In this document: one piece after another, positions 45,290 through 54,767 of the stretch
Layout of the letters: every line of letters begins with the position of its first letter
Position numbering within the stretch: the first letter of the stretch is position 1
NCBI GenBank assembly: GCA_002869925.2
Contig: NEWT02000035.1
Span: 428,483 to 490,566 of the forward strand
Direction of reading: 5' to 3'
DNA: 62,084 nt
Source of the DNA: Nitrospira sp. CG24A
GTDB lineage: Bacteria; Nitrospirota; Nitrospiria; Nitrospirales; Nitrospiraceae
Translations under genes and position numbers: made by a program
The notes under the pieces: model-generated
What the model was told of the DNA's origin: nothing
The model's input: only the letters and a program-made list of their open reading frames with translations
Databases searched by the model: none

Positions 45290-45366
45290 TGGCGGGGCCG
45301 ACGGGATTTGAACCCGCGACCTCCAGATTGACAATCTGGCGTCCTAACCAGCTGAACGACGGCCCC
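45290..45366 (-). tRNA. tRNA-Asp (anticodon GTC)
   Basis: A complete cloverleaf on the minus strand with encoded CCA. The acceptor stem is GGGGCCG / CGGCCCC. The anticodon stem CCAGA / TCTGG encloses TTGTCAA, giving GTC. The T-arm carries GGTTCAAATCC. Confidence 0.96.
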
Positions 45367-45488
45367 ATAAAACTCTACGTATAGCGGAAGACGTGAGGGA
45401 CAAGACTATATCTAGTGGTCAGTCCCATTAAACTTTCATGATTATTGCTCAATGATCTGTCCTGCTCCCCTTAGGCCAGCCTCTGCTC

Positions 45489-45564
45489 TGGTAGGCGGAA
45501 CAGGGATCGAACCTGCGACATCCACCGTGTAAAGGTGGCGCTCTGCCAACTGAGCTATCCGCCC
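45489..45564 (-). tRNA. tRNA-Val (anticodon TAC)
   Basis: A complete cloverleaf on the minus strand with encoded CCA. The acceptor stem is GGGCGGA / TCCGCCT, and the anticodon stem CCACC / GGTGG encloses TTTACAC, giving TAC. The D-arm is AGCTCAGTTGGCAGAGC and the T-arm GGTTCGATCC. It lies 122 bp upstream of tRNA-Asp and may share its transcript. Confidence 0.96.
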
Positions 45565-45665
45565 GATTTTCCTAGCAACCTAGGCGGGATGCTACCAACT
45601 CCACATGCCCATGTCAATCGAATCTCACACGCTCTCTGTCGTTTGTAGCATATGACGAACACCGC

Positions 45666-46604
45666 TCATTGGGTCACACCTCCTCGGTTAGACTTTTCTC
45701 CTGACTGCCGGCCCGCCCGCGGGAAATACTTATCATGAACCCGCTTCAGGCGTCCCCGTTCTATATGCGTATAGATCTGCGTGGTCGCAATATCAGCATG
45801 GCCGAGCATGACCTGAACAGACCGAAGATCGGCGCCGCCCTCAAGCAGATGCGTCGCGAACGAATGCCGAAGCATGTGCGGCGAAATGATCTGTCTGATC
45901 CCGGCCCGCAATGCACGGTGTCGTAGCAACTTCCAAAAGGCTTGCCGGGTCAACGGCCCTCCTCGCCTCGACACAAACATGTACCGTGACGCCCGTTTTT
46001 TAAGCAGCCGTGGCCGCGCCTCGTTCACATACTGTCCCAACAGTTGCCGGGCCCGCTCACCCATCGGCACGAGGCGCTGCTTTGCCCCCTTGCCCGTGAC
46101 CCGGAGATACCCGACATCGAGATTCACCAGCGCTACTTCAGCCATCACCAATTCCGACACACGAAGCCCCGTCGCGTAGAGCAACTCCAACATCGCACGA
46201 TCACGCAGGTCTTCAGGGGTCGGAACGGCCCCCAGATCCAACAATGCCGTGACGTCCTGCTGCGACAGCGTTTTGGGTAGCCGGACACCGCGTGAGATCG
46301 GAACCAATCCGATAGTAGGGTTCTCTTCGATGATTCGTTCCCGCATCAGAAACTGGAGCCATCCACGAATGGCCGAGAGACAACGCAACGAGGAGGCGCG
46401 AGACAACTGCGCCTCCTGCATGGAACGGAGAAATCCTGTTAACGTCTCAGACGTCAGAGGCCCGATCGGCGCCACCCCGATTCGATGCAAGTAGGAATGA
46501 AATTTCGTCAGATCGCGACGGTAGGCTTCGATCGTGTTGAGGGAGAGACCACCCTCCACCCGGAGACGGCTCAAATATCGCTCAGCCAGCGGGTGTAACA
46601 TCAT
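45666..46604 (-). CDS. xerD: Site-specific tyrosine recombinase XerD
   Basis: A 312-residue recombinase from the ATG at 46604; a TTG at 46622 adds 6 residues. The N-terminal core-binding domain starts at LSRLRVEGGLSLNTIEAYRR. Catalytic residues: Arg in TGLRVSEL, Lys in VTGKGAKQR, HxxR in HMLRHSFATHL, His/Trp position in GHADIATTQIYTH, and the Tyr in IYTH. Its length and context-free position fit the chromosome-dimer resolvase rather than a phage integrase. XerC is not in the window. Confidence 0.93.
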   Translation of the reverse strand: MMLHPLAERYLSRLRVEGGLSLNTIEAYRRDLTKFHSYLHRIGVAPIGPLTSETLTGFLRSMQEAQLSRASSLRCLSAIRGWLQFLMRERIIEENPTIGLVPISRGVRLPKTLSQQDVTALLDLGAVPTPEDLRDRAMLELLYATGLRVSELVMAEVALVNLDVGYLRVTGKGAKQRLVPMGERARQLLGQYVNEARPRLLKKRASRYMFVSRRGGPLTRQAFWKLLRHRALRAGIRQIISPHMLRHSFATHLLEGGADLRSVQVMLGHADIATTQIYTHIERGRLKRVHDKYFPRAGRQSGEKSNRGGVTQ

Positions 46605-46695
46605 CGAGGCCATGATAGCCAATCACGCAGATGAACACAACGAACCCCGGACGGAGTTTACCTTGACACCCCACAGGGTTTCCGATAGTAGTCAC

Positions 46696-48714
46696 ATGAG
46701 AATGACAGCGTCGTCAGACCGCCAGGAGCTCATGGCCCGCCCGTTACTATTTCTATCTGCACATCATACGTACGCTCTTTCAGTACGCTGGTGCTATGCG
46801 CTTGCGCTTGGCTTGAGCCTGCTCTGGCCAGCCGCTGGGTTCGAGCGCACGGCGCCCGTCTACGCAGAAACGGGGCCCGCGAAACCGGCGAGCCATCCCA
46901 CGCTGAACCAGGCGAAACGCTTGACCGACGCAGGGAAGGCTGAAGAAGCCGTCACCATACTTCGTCGTTTTCTGGCCACCGCTCCAAAGCCCGAGCTGCG
47001 CGATGACACATATCTTCTCCTCGGTGCTGCGCTCCATGGCACCAAGCAACACGGGGAGGCGTTACAATACTTGCTGCTGCTGCAAACGGAGTTTCCCGAT
47101 TCAGAGGTGACGGACCGAGGCAAGCTGATGCAAGCCCGAGTCCATGCGGCAATGGGGAACCTCGACCTTGCCCTGCCTATTTTGACCGGCCTGCGAAACC
47201 TGTCAAAGGATGATGCCACCAAACGTGAGGCCCTACGGCTAAGCGGCGATTTTTACGCGCAAAAAAATGACACGACCCGCGCCATTCAGGCGTGGCTTGA
47301 CGAAGTGGCGTTGGGGACTGAAGACCAAGCAGAAGATGTGCGTGCCCGCATTCGCGATCTGACGAGCGGGACATCCGACAAGAAATCCCTGGAGCAGATC
47401 CGGAGCACCTTTCCACGCAACTTTCCCGGCGATCTCGCGTCACTCCGGCTCATTGAGCTCTACATCAGCCGTGGAGAAGAACACCAGGCCATCCGGCAGA
47501 TCCAGCAATTTCTCGTAAATTTCCCGGTCCATCCGCAGGCAGCGAAAACTTCGGACTTACTTGCCACCCTCCAAGCCAAACAAAAATCCAACCAGTTTTT
47601 TATCGCCGTCGTCCTGCCGCTCTCAGGAAAACTCGCTCCCTTCGCCGGTGAAGTACTCAGTGGAATTCAGCTGGCCGTCGAAGCCAATAGAGACCGGGTA
47701 GGAGGTCCATCGGTCGGTCTGATCGTCAAAGACCTTGAATCCGATCCTGCCACATTTTTAGATGAATTCTCCGAACTGCTGAACACCGATCGCCCTCTCG
47801 CCGTGATCGGCCCCCTTCTCTCGAAAAATCTACCGGTGATGGCCGAACTCTCCGAACGAGCCCACATCCCCTTGATCACGCCGGCCGCGACGTTCCCCAA
47901 CGTCAGACGACTCGGCAACTATGTGTTCAATACGGCGCTCACCTATGAACTTCAAGCCAAACGCATCGCCTCGTATGCCATCAAAGAGCAAGGCTTCCGC
48001 CGATTCTGCATCCTGCATCCCGACACCACGTATGGCCGCGAGTTGGCCCGACTCTTCACCCAGGAAGTGCGACAACAGGAGGGAGAAGTCATCGCCGTCG
48101 AATCCTACAAAGAGGGAGAAATCGATGTGAGCGGGCAGCTCAAACGTATGAAGGCGGAGGACCTCAACCGATATGGCCTGGCCGTGCCGGTCGATCAGAC
48201 AAAACTGGCTGGAAAACTGACAAAGCTGGACAAGAAAGTCTATTATACGCCGGGCTTCGATGCGATCTTTATTCCGGGCCGCGCCGCCGATGCCGGCATC
48301 ATTACGGCCCAGCTGAATTTCCACGATATGAAGGTGCCGTTCCTTGGGGCAAATGGATGGAACTCACCGGACTTCGCCCGCACTGATGATTCGTCGATCG
48401 ATGGAGCCGTGTTCGTCGACGGCTTCTTTGTCGACAGTCACACCCCGGCCGTGCAGGATTTTGTCGCCCGGTATAAAAAACGGTTCGACGCCAACCCGAC
48501 ACTCTTTTCAACGCAAGGCTACGACGCCGCGAAATTGGTGCTGGATGCGGTTCGAAAAGGGGCCTCTTCCGGCGAAGCAGTACACGATCAACTGCTGACG
48601 CAGCCTGATCTCTCCTCCCTGACAGGACCGGCAGCGTTCGGACCAGACGGAACATTGAATCGTCCGCTCTTCCTGATACAAATCAAACATGGCCGATTCC
48701 TTCAGGTGAACTAA
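46696..48714 (+). CDS. LppC-like TPR / periplasmic-binding fold protein
   Basis: About 672 residues. The N-terminus has a hydrophobic signal (YALALGLSLLWPAAG), then TPR-like repeats (AKRLTDAGKAEEAVTILRR, TYLLLGAALHGTKQHGEALQ), then a type I periplasmic-binding domain from about residue 300 (IAVVLPLSGKLAPFAGEVLS, AVIGPLLSKN, LITPAATFPN). This is the architecture of LpoA/LppC-type activators of penicillin-binding proteins. ATG at 46696 or 46732 are the likely starts; the open frame extends upstream to 46534 into xerD on the other strand, which I discount. Confidence 0.85.
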   Translation: MRMTASSDRQELMARPLLFLSAHHTYALSVRWCYALALGLSLLWPAAGFERTAPVYAETGPAKPASHPTLNQAKRLTDAGKAEEAVTILRRFLATAPKPELRDDTYLLLGAALHGTKQHGEALQYLLLLQTEFPDSEVTDRGKLMQARVHAAMGNLDLALPILTGLRNLSKDDATKREALRLSGDFYAQKNDTTRAIQAWLDEVALGTEDQAEDVRARIRDLTSGTSDKKSLEQIRSTFPRNFPGDLASLRLIELYISRGEEHQAIRQIQQFLVNFPVHPQAAKTSDLLATLQAKQKSNQFFIAVVLPLSGKLAPFAGEVLSGIQLAVEANRDRVGGPSVGLIVKDLESDPATFLDEFSELLNTDRPLAVIGPLLSKNLPVMAELSERAHIPLITPAATFPNVRRLGNYVFNTALTYELQAKRIASYAIKEQGFRRFCILHPDTTYGRELARLFTQEVRQQEGEVIAVESYKEGEIDVSGQLKRMKAEDLNRYGLAVPVDQTKLAGKLTKLDKKVYYTPGFDAIFIPGRAADAGIITAQLNFHDMKVPFLGANGWNSPDFARTDDSSIDGAVFVDGFFVDSHTPAVQDFVARYKKRFDANPTLFSTQGYDAAKLVLDAVRKGASSGEAVHDQLLTQPDLSSLTGPAAFGPDGTLNRPLFLIQIKHGRFLQVN

Positions 48715-48925
48715 CAGGATGCTGAAAAAGCCCACCAGCGGCGTTCTCGCGTCGCTCAGAGGCTCAACGATGAGAGAAACTTCCTCGGAGACCGGAAACA
48801 CATGAGGGGCTTTTCCGTTTGCCAAGAACTATTGAGAAGAGCAAACGGCTACACGAAGTGCGGGCCGTACCTCCTCGCCTCTTCGCTCGCTACGGCCTTG
48901 CTGGACAGCCTTTTTGAGCATCCTG
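48715..48925. repeat. Intergenic element with inverted ends, long variant
   Basis: CAGGATGCTGAAAAAGCCC at the left begins right after the TAA of the LppC-like gene. GGACAGCCTTTTTGAGCATCCTG is the right end. The interior contains CGTTCTCGCGTCGCTCAGAG and CGCTCGCTACGGCCTTGCTG, shared with other copies, plus about 80 bp of extra sequence. Confidence 0.85.
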
Positions 48926-49018
48926 AGGACATTTCGAGAGCGGCATCATGATGAAAATTTCCAATGGTGTATCCTGCATAAACCGGGTTTCCCGCAGCCT
49001 GTTAAGAAAGCCGACCGC

Positions 49019-49765
49019 ATGAATTCCTTACCGCAAATCCTCCACACGATTTCCTATATGGGGCTTCCGCTCCTCTTCGCCATGGTCTTGCACGAATTCG
49101 CTCATGGCTGGGTCGCCAATCGATGCGGCGATCCCACCGCCAAGCTCCAAGGCCGGCTCACGATGAACCCGCTGGCACACATCGATCCCTTCGGGACCAT
49201 CATTTTGCCGCTGCTCTGCCTACTGATGCCGGGAGGCTTCTTTCTCGGCTGGGCCAAACCGGTCCCTGTCGATCCGCGCAATATGGGCCAACCGCGCCGC
49301 GACATGGCGCTCGTTGCAGCGGCAGGTCCGGCGATGAATCTCGCGCTGGCCGTCGGCAGCGCACTTCTCTTCGCGCTCATCCTGTCGATCGATCCCACCA
49401 TCGGAGGCTCACAGTCGACATCGGAAGAGTCCTCGCTCTCGAACACGTGGCGCCAAATGTTTCTCCAGCCGATCGCCGCCATGTCGATCTACTCCGTCTT
49501 GATTAACGTGCTCCTCATGCTGTTCAATCTGTTGCCGCTTCCTCCGTTGGATGGCGGAAGAATTCTCACGAGCCTTCTCCCTGACACCGCAGCGATGGCG
49601 CTCAGACGTGTGGAACCCTACGGCATGTTCATCTTGATGGGGCTGATCATCCTCGACCCGCAAATTCACCTGATCCATACCATCACGAGCACGTTGACCC
49701 ACAGTCTCTCTAATTCAATTCTCTCCACCGCCATCGGCCTCGGAGGAACAGGAGCGACCCCATGA
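49019..49765 (+). CDS. Site-2 protease family metalloprotease (M50B)
   Basis: A 248-residue membrane protease. The zinc motif is HEFAHG near residue 23, followed by the family tract TAKLQGRLTMNPLAHIDPFG. The third ligand is in NLLPLPPLDGGRI near residue 180. Family members perform intramembrane cleavage, but in this subgroup the substrate is mostly unknown. It is translationally coupled to trpS: its stop overlaps the trpS start (ATGA). ATG at 49019 chosen because it directly precedes the first span. Confidence 0.9.
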   Translation: MNSLPQILHTISYMGLPLLFAMVLHEFAHGWVANRCGDPTAKLQGRLTMNPLAHIDPFGTIILPLLCLLMPGGFFLGWAKPVPVDPRNMGQPRRDMALVAAAGPAMNLALAVGSALLFALILSIDPTIGGSQSTSEESSLSNTWRQMFLQPIAAMSIYSVLINVLLMLFNLLPLPPLDGGRILTSLLPDTAAMALRRVEPYGMFILMGLIILDPQIHLIHTITSTLTHSLSNSILSTAIGLGGTGATP

Positions 49766-50754
49766 CCATACCCAAGAAACGCGTCCTCAGCGGCATGCAG
49801 CCAAGCGGGCTACTCCACCTCGGCAATTATCTCGGCGCTTTGGAAAATTGGAAAAGCCTTCAGCATGAGTTCGAGTGCTATTTTTTTGTCGCAGACTGGC
49901 ATGCGCTGTCGACGAACTATGCCGATACCAGCCGTATCCATGAATTCTCACGGGAACTGCTCATCGATTGGCTCGCCGCCGGCATCGATCCCGAACGTGC
50001 GACCGTATTCATCCAGTCGCGCATCCCGGAACATGCGGTGCTGCATCTGCTCCTTTCGATGATGACGCCTATCTCCTGGCTGGAACGCAATCCGACCTAC
50101 AAAGAAAAGCAGGAAGAGATTAAAGAAAAAGACCTCAGCACCTACGGATTTCTAGGGTACCCGGTTCTGCAAGCCGCCGATATCTTGTTATATAAACCCG
50201 ATTTCGTGCCGGTAGGAAAAGACCAGCTTCCCCATCTCGAACTCACGAGGGAGCTGGCCCGGCGATTCAACGATATCTATAAAACGCCGGTCTTCCCTGA
50301 ACCCAAAGAGCATCTCACAAAGTTTCCGAAGGTGATGGGGACCGATGGGAGGAAGATGAGCAAGAGCTACGGTAATACCATCAACCTCTCCGATTCCGAA
50401 CCGGTGGTACGACAAAAACTGAAAACCATGGTCACAGACCCTGCCCGAGTCCGACGCCACGATCCCGGAAATCCCGACCTCTGCCCCGTGTACGATTTTC
50501 ACAAAATATTTTCATTGCCGATGATTCAAGCGCAGATTAATACCGAATGCCGGACAGCTGCCATCGGCTGTATTGATTGCAAGAAGCTCGTTGCCGATCG
50601 AATCATCGAACGCATGACACCGATGTGGGACGCGCGTGCAGCGATGGTGAGCCACCCCTCACGCATCGACGAGATCGTACAGGACGGCAGCCAGCGCGCC
50701 GCGAAAGTCGCGACGGCCACCCTCGCCGAAGTAAATGAAGCGATGAAGATCTAA
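49762..50754 (+). CDS. trpS: Tryptophanyl-tRNA synthetase
   Basis: A 330-residue class I synthetase. The HIGH-like motif is PSGLLHLGNYLGAL near residue 18 and KMSKS appears as GRKMSKSYGN near 195. SMMTPISWLERNPTYKEK and GYPVLQAADILLYKPDFVPVG are typical of TrpRS. It charges tRNA-Trp. It overlaps the protease gene by 4 nt. Confidence 0.96.
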   Translation: MTIPKKRVLSGMQPSGLLHLGNYLGALENWKSLQHEFECYFFVADWHALSTNYADTSRIHEFSRELLIDWLAAGIDPERATVFIQSRIPEHAVLHLLLSMMTPISWLERNPTYKEKQEEIKEKDLSTYGFLGYPVLQAADILLYKPDFVPVGKDQLPHLELTRELARRFNDIYKTPVFPEPKEHLTKFPKVMGTDGRKMSKSYGNTINLSDSEPVVRQKLKTMVTDPARVRRHDPGNPDLCPVYDFHKIFSLPMIQAQINTECRTAAIGCIDCKKLVADRIIERMTPMWDARAAMVSHPSRIDEIVQDGSQRAAKVATATLAEVNEAMKI

Positions 50755-50880
50755 CAGCCCCCTCTGTAGAATTGCTGAAAACGCTAGAAGAACGGCTAGC
50801 GGCATGGAAAAATGCCGACAGCTATTCACCATCAGACCGCGCTGGATAATCTCGTCCACACCAGCGAGCAAGAGGTTCTC

Positions 50881-51297
50881 ATGAAACAATCACAACGTTG
50901 GCTCGGTGCAGCAGTCATCGGATGCCTCTGGGGCCTCACCGGCTGCGGGACCTGGATGCATTCCGACAAACAGTCGGTCACCATTTTCACCACCCCGCCG
51001 GAAGCCGCGGTCATTATTGACGACTACCTGCACCTCACCGCCCCGGGCACCGTCACACTCAGCCGTAAGGGCGACCATCTTGCCCAGGCAAACAAGGACG
51101 GCTATGAGCCGACCTCGCTCAAAATCGACCGGACCTGGTCCTGGTGGGTCCTCGGAGATATTTTCGGCTGCTTCATTATCTTTTCACCTATTTGCATCAT
51201 GAACGACATCGAGCAGGGCGGCTACTATACGTTCGACGACAAAGTGTATGTGACGTTGAATCGCAGCACGGCATCAATCCCGGCCTTATCGAAGTAA
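50881..51297 (+). CDS. PEGA-like lipoprotein
   Basis: A 138-residue protein from the ATG at 50881 with GAGG upstream. Lipobox LWGLTGC, then a PEGA-type segment (VTIFTTPPEAAVIIDDYLHL, GTVTLSRKGDHLAQANKDGY) and a Trp-rich hydrophobic stretch (WSWWVLGDIFGCFIIFSPIC) that probably spans or dips into a membrane. Similar small lipoproteins occur widely without known function. It follows trpS by about 125 bp. Confidence 0.75.
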   Translation: MKQSQRWLGAAVIGCLWGLTGCGTWMHSDKQSVTIFTTPPEAAVIIDDYLHLTAPGTVTLSRKGDHLAQANKDGYEPTSLKIDRTWSWWVLGDIFGCFIIFSPICIMNDIEQGGYYTFDDKVYVTLNRSTASIPALSK

Positions 51298-51300
51298 CCA

Positions 51301-51933
51301 TCAACCCTGTTTCCGGGCGAGAAGATTCACCCACCGCCCCTTGCGCTCCCGGTTGGTCACCACGTTCAACTCAAGAATGGTCCATCCGGCTCGACGAACC
51401 GCGCGAGCGAGTTCGTCCTTTCTCCAGCGAGCAAAATAGCGCCCAGGGACCCATCCATCGGTCACGAGGCGGCTCTTTGTGCCGTAGGTCACCGTCGCAG
51501 CCAACAGGCCGCCTGGGCGGATGAGTCGGTACAAATCAGCCAGGATCTGACGCGCTTCCGATTTCGGAAGATGCATTAACGAGGCGGCAGCCCAGAGGCC
51601 ATCAAACGACATGGCCTGAAACGGAAGGTCGCGTAGATCGGCACAGACCAGCGGCAACGAACGATATCGACGCCGCCCCGCTGAGAGTAACGCGCTGGTC
51701 CGATCCACGCCCACAATGCGATACCCGCGCCGAGCGAGATTGCCTGCATCCTGCCCTCCACCACAGCCAAGGTCCAACAGGCTCGCACCGGCAGGGAGAT
51801 ATTGGAGCCATTCGACCAACAATGGTGGCCGGCGATGCCGCCTCTTGTCCCAGCGGGCTATGCACTCCTTCGCCGACCGTTCATACGCATCGATCGTCTG
51901 CAAAACACATTGCGTTGTGTTATCGTGAATCAC
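51301..51933 (-). CDS. Class I SAM-dependent methyltransferase
   Basis: A 210-residue protein with a GTG start. Motif I is LLDLGCGGGQDAGNLA, followed by VVGVDRT-like IVGVDRTSALLS, FDGLWAAASLMHLPKSE and LIRPGGLLAATVTYG. It resembles small methyltransferases of unknown substrate. The start is only 18 nt from the divergent gene at 51952, so either the promoters overlap or the true start is a little further in. Confidence 0.85.
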   Translation of the reverse strand: MIHDNTTQCVLQTIDAYERSAKECIARWDKRRHRRPPLLVEWLQYLPAGASLLDLGCGGGQDAGNLARRGYRIVGVDRTSALLSAGRRRYRSLPLVCADLRDLPFQAMSFDGLWAAASLMHLPKSEARQILADLYRLIRPGGLLAATVTYGTKSRLVTDGWVPGRYFARWRKDELARAVRRAGWTILELNVVTNRERKGRWVNLLARKQG

Positions 51934-51951
51934 GTTGAGAGGAGAGCATTC

Positions 51952-52266
51952 ATGATGCGAGTAGGTGGACGAACTGCCCTGGTATTGGTATTCATCCTAC
52001 TAGGAGCCGGTTGGAGCACCGCGTGGGCAGCCGATCCACCCTGCGATACGTACCCCGTACTTCTGCAAACCAAATGTGAGGCGATCTGGAAATCGCTGTA
52101 CCAGGAAGACGGCCCCGTGATCGCGCAATTCGGACTGGACCAACAGAAACGGCGCGAGGAAGGAAAAATCAATGCCGAGCAACACCTCGGAGAAAACATG
52201 GCCTTCATCAAGCAGTCCACCGAGAAACGCCTCGCACGATTGAAAGAACGGATGGCCAAAGAGTAA
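51952..52266 (+). CDS. Hypothetical small secreted protein
   Basis: A 104-residue protein from the ATG at 51952 with GAGAGGAG upstream. A signal peptide (ALVLVFILLGAGWSTAWA) precedes a short charged domain with two Cys (PPCDTYPVLLQTKCEAIW) that may form a disulphide, and a helical C-terminus. No family recognised. Confidence 0.7.
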   Translation: MMRVGGRTALVLVFILLGAGWSTAWAADPPCDTYPVLLQTKCEAIWKSLYQEDGPVIAQFGLDQQKRREEGKINAEQHLGENMAFIKQSTEKRLARLKERMAKE

Positions 52267-52270
52267 TAGC

Positions 52271-52777
52271 TTAGAGCGTGTCGGGTTTCCGTTCTTCCGG
52301 CACCTTGTCGGCTGAGTTCAATAGATCCCGCCCGACAATGATCGGCGCCTTAAAGTGAATGGCAAGCGCGATCGAGTCGGACGACCTGCTATCGAACACT
52401 TTCACATTCTCCTGGAACGGCACAGTCAACGCCCCATAGTAGGTCCCGCTTTTCAGCGTGATGACGGTCTGCGTGACTTTGCCGCCATACGACTCAAGAA
52501 TCGTACGCATTAAATCGTGCGACATCGGGCGGGGCAAGCGTTCACCATTCAATGCGCCTTGGATGGATACGGCGACCGTGACGTCTACAAAGATCGGAAT
52601 CGCCTTGCCTTCCGCATGCAAAAGCACGACCGGACCATGATCCGACATGCGGACTTTTACATCCGTGATCGTCACTGAATCGGTGGGATGCGCGACGCCA
52701 CCGTCCGCCTGGACCTCTGCGTAAAATAACCCGGCCAGGAGAATACTGATAAGGAGGACCCGATTTGGTATCGTCAT
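52271..52777 (-). CDS. Exported bifunctional nuclease domain (DUF151) protein
   Basis: A 168-residue protein with a signal peptide (VLLISILLAGLFYAEVQA). The DUF151/BFN fold follows: VVLLHAEGKAIPIFVDVTVA, MSHDLMRTILESYGGKV and SRSSDSIALAIHFKAPI. Homologues such as the Arabidopsis BFN have RNase/DNase activity, but the biochemical role in bacteria is unsettled. AGGAGG precedes the ATG. Its export is noteworthy, since many DUF151 proteins are cytoplasmic. Confidence 0.85.
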   Translation of the reverse strand: MTIPNRVLLISILLAGLFYAEVQADGGVAHPTDSVTITDVKVRMSDHGPVVLLHAEGKAIPIFVDVTVAVSIQGALNGERLPRPMSHDLMRTILESYGGKVTQTVITLKSGTYYGALTVPFQENVKVFDSRSSDSIALAIHFKAPIIVGRDLLNSADKVPEERKPDTL

Positions 52778-52802
52778 AGTTGCACCTCCTGCAGCGAGCT
52801 AA

Positions 52803-53126
52803 CAGGCTGAAAAACTATGTTGGGACCCGAGAGCTTCGATGATCCGCACGTCTGGGACAGTGACGAACGCTCCCGCAGAATGCTCAACAAGTTCACCCTG
52901 CGAGGCCGCAGGCAACTGCGCGCGTCGAACGATATAAATGATCCTCCCACGCTCGCTCGTTATCTCTTCAGGGATGGGGGCTGACTGATCTTCCACTGCG
53001 CGTGTCCAACGAGGGCCTTCTGAGGCCGCGCGTTGCACGAGCACAGAAGATCATCAGGCTCCATCCCCTCTGCGTTCCGCGAGCAGGAGAACGGCCAGGC
53101 TCCCCACATCCTTTTTCAGCATTCTG
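52803..53126. repeat. Intergenic element, composite copy
   Basis: It begins CAGGCTGAAAAACTATGTTG and ends CTTTTTCAGCATTCTG, directly abutting the TAG stop of the MBL-fold gene (53127-53129). The 5' part resembles 10393-10463 and 57362-57431; the middle (GTCCAACGAGGGCCTTCTGA) matches 57527-57546 exactly. Confidence 0.8.
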
Positions 53127-53768
53127 CTATATACGGACAAACTGATTCGTCTCCTTCTCCACCCCAATCTCGGTCTCCGGTCCATGCCCCGTCACCACAA
53201 GCGTCGAATCCTTCAAGCTGTACAACCGTTCTCGAATCGATCGTTCGATGGCCTCGAAGTCTCCGCCCCAAAGATCGGTGCGCCCGATACTGCCACGAAA
53301 AAGCGTATCGCCTGCCAATACAATGTTCTCGCCTGGAAAATGAAAACTCATGGACCCAGGAGTGTGGCCTGGCGTATGGAGTGCCACAGCGGAGACCTCG
53401 CCGACTAACAGCTTCTCCTCATCCTTGAGCCAGTAGTCAGGCATCGGAACCGGCACATAGGCCACGCCGAACATCCGACACTGCACTTCGAGATTCTTCC
53501 ACAGATCAAGATCATTTTGATGCAGGCAAATCGTCGCCCCTGTCGCCTTCTTCATTTCTCCGGACGCGAGAAAATGGTCGAAGTGGGCGTGGGTGTGAAG
53601 GATATGTGTGACCGTCAATCCGAGTTGGTGCACCTCGTGGAGAATTCGCTCGTGCGCGCCACCCGGATCGACCACGATCGCCTGCTTCGTCACCGGATCG
53701 CCGATGATCGAGCAATTGCAACCAAGGGGCGGGACGGAAAAGGTTTTTCTGATTATGGTCGTCAACAT
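53127..53768 (-). CDS. MBL-fold metallohydrolase (glyoxalase II-like)
   Basis: A 213-residue protein with the dinuclear metal motif HTHAHFDH near residue 60, VALHTPGHTPGSM, VLAGDTLFRGSIGRTD and VVTGHGPET. This is the hydroxyacylglutathione-hydrolase-like branch of the family, but such proteins often hydrolyse other thioesters. It is cytoplasmic and apparently monocistronic. Its stop codon adjoins a repeat element. Confidence 0.92.
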   Translation of the reverse strand: MLTTIIRKTFSVPPLGCNCSIIGDPVTKQAIVVDPGGAHERILHEVHQLGLTVTHILHTHAHFDHFLASGEMKKATGATICLHQNDLDLWKNLEVQCRMFGVAYVPVPMPDYWLKDEEKLLVGEVSAVALHTPGHTPGSMSFHFPGENIVLAGDTLFRGSIGRTDLWGGDFEAIERSIRERLYSLKDSTLVVTGHGPETEIGVEKETNQFVRI

Positions 53769-53823
53769 GGAGGCATGCTACCGTCCAAGCCCATCAAGGC
53801 GCAAGCAACGGCCCTTCATCCGG

Positions 53824-53948
53824 CAGGCTGTTGAAAAAGTCCGCCCGCTTCGTTCTCAGCTCATCGAAATCCTCAACGTACCCCAGAGGGCACGCCTCCG
53901 GTTTCGACTCGTCTGCGGCCTTGCTGGACAGCCATTTTGAACAGCCTG
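53824..53948. repeat. Intergenic element, short form
   Basis: CAGGCTGTTGAAAAAGTCCG at the left and GGACAGCCATTTTGAACAGCCTG at the right bracket 125 bp. The interior TCAGCTCATCGAAATCCTCA is shared exactly with the copy at 55510-55634, about 1.7 kb away. Confidence 0.87.
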
Positions 53949-54010
53949 CGGGCTGAGCGGAACCCACCCGCGACCGCCTACTCCCTGCTTTCCTCATTTC
54001 GAACTGTTAG

Positions 54011-54664
54011 TCAACCCCCTTCTGGTTCTGCTTGAACCTGAATGGTCCAGGCGACCTCGGTATCGAACAATATCCAGCTTCGCCCTTGACGACGACACCA
54101 CACGAGGAACCCTGCTCCGGTGCCGTCGGAGCGAAGCGTTTCGACATACAGCAACGCATGATCGTTACGCAGGCTGCGCGCCACACGAGAGAACGCCAAA
54201 CGATCCAAGATCGACGGCGCTTGAACCGGCATTGAGCCGGCCACCGTGACTGGGCGTGCCAGGGACACCTCCGGCTCTTCGAGCCTGCCCTCTGTGGCAA
54301 ACCGGTAGCCGGCAGCAAAGTGGAATCGCCCTTCGAGTCGGCTTTCGCTCCGATTGACTGAGACGAATTCCCGAACGAGGTCCACCGGCAGTTCACCATC
54401 GAAGTAGTCCTGCTCCTGAAACACTCCGACCGTCGTCGGTCCCTCCTGATCTGGAGAGAGGCGAAGCCTGGTCATGCGTTCGATCACGACCAACTGAGTC
54501 GCTGAGGTGAGAAACTTACCCGCCACCACTTGGTCGAACAGGGCATAGTCATCAGCAGAAATGGCATCGGTCTTCTGATCTGATCCCGCCATCGCTCCCG
54601 GTAGGCCGAGAAATACATTCATGAACAACACCGCTGCGATTAAAGCTGTCAAGCGGTTCATCAT
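54011..54664 (-). CDS. Hypothetical exported protein
   Basis: A 217-residue protein from the ATG at 54664 (54661 also possible). A signal peptide (LIAAVLFMNVFLGLPGAMA) is followed by a soluble domain with no recognisable family; LYVETLRSDGTGAGFLVWCR near the end is the best-defined segment. It is divergent from the coiled-coil lipoprotein gene across about 100 bp. Confidence 0.7.
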   Translation of the reverse strand: MMNRLTALIAAVLFMNVFLGLPGAMAGSDQKTDAISADDYALFDQVVAGKFLTSATQLVVIERMTRLRLSPDQEGPTTVGVFQEQDYFDGELPVDLVREFVSVNRSESRLEGRFHFAAGYRFATEGRLEEPEVSLARPVTVAGSMPVQAPSILDRLAFSRVARSLRNDHALLYVETLRSDGTGAGFLVWCRRQGRSWILFDTEVAWTIQVQAEPEGG

Positions 54665-54767
54665 TGTGCGAGCATAGCGTCCTGTACGACGCACGGTCAA
54701 TTCAGGGAATCCAGCGTGGACAAGTCGGGGCGAAGCGTAGATAATCCGAAAACTGGAGGGACGTCAC

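Noticed and set aside
46534-46695. Upstream extension of the LppC-like protein into the xerD region.
   Set aside because: It would overlap xerD on the other strand and put 54 non-signal residues before the signal peptide.
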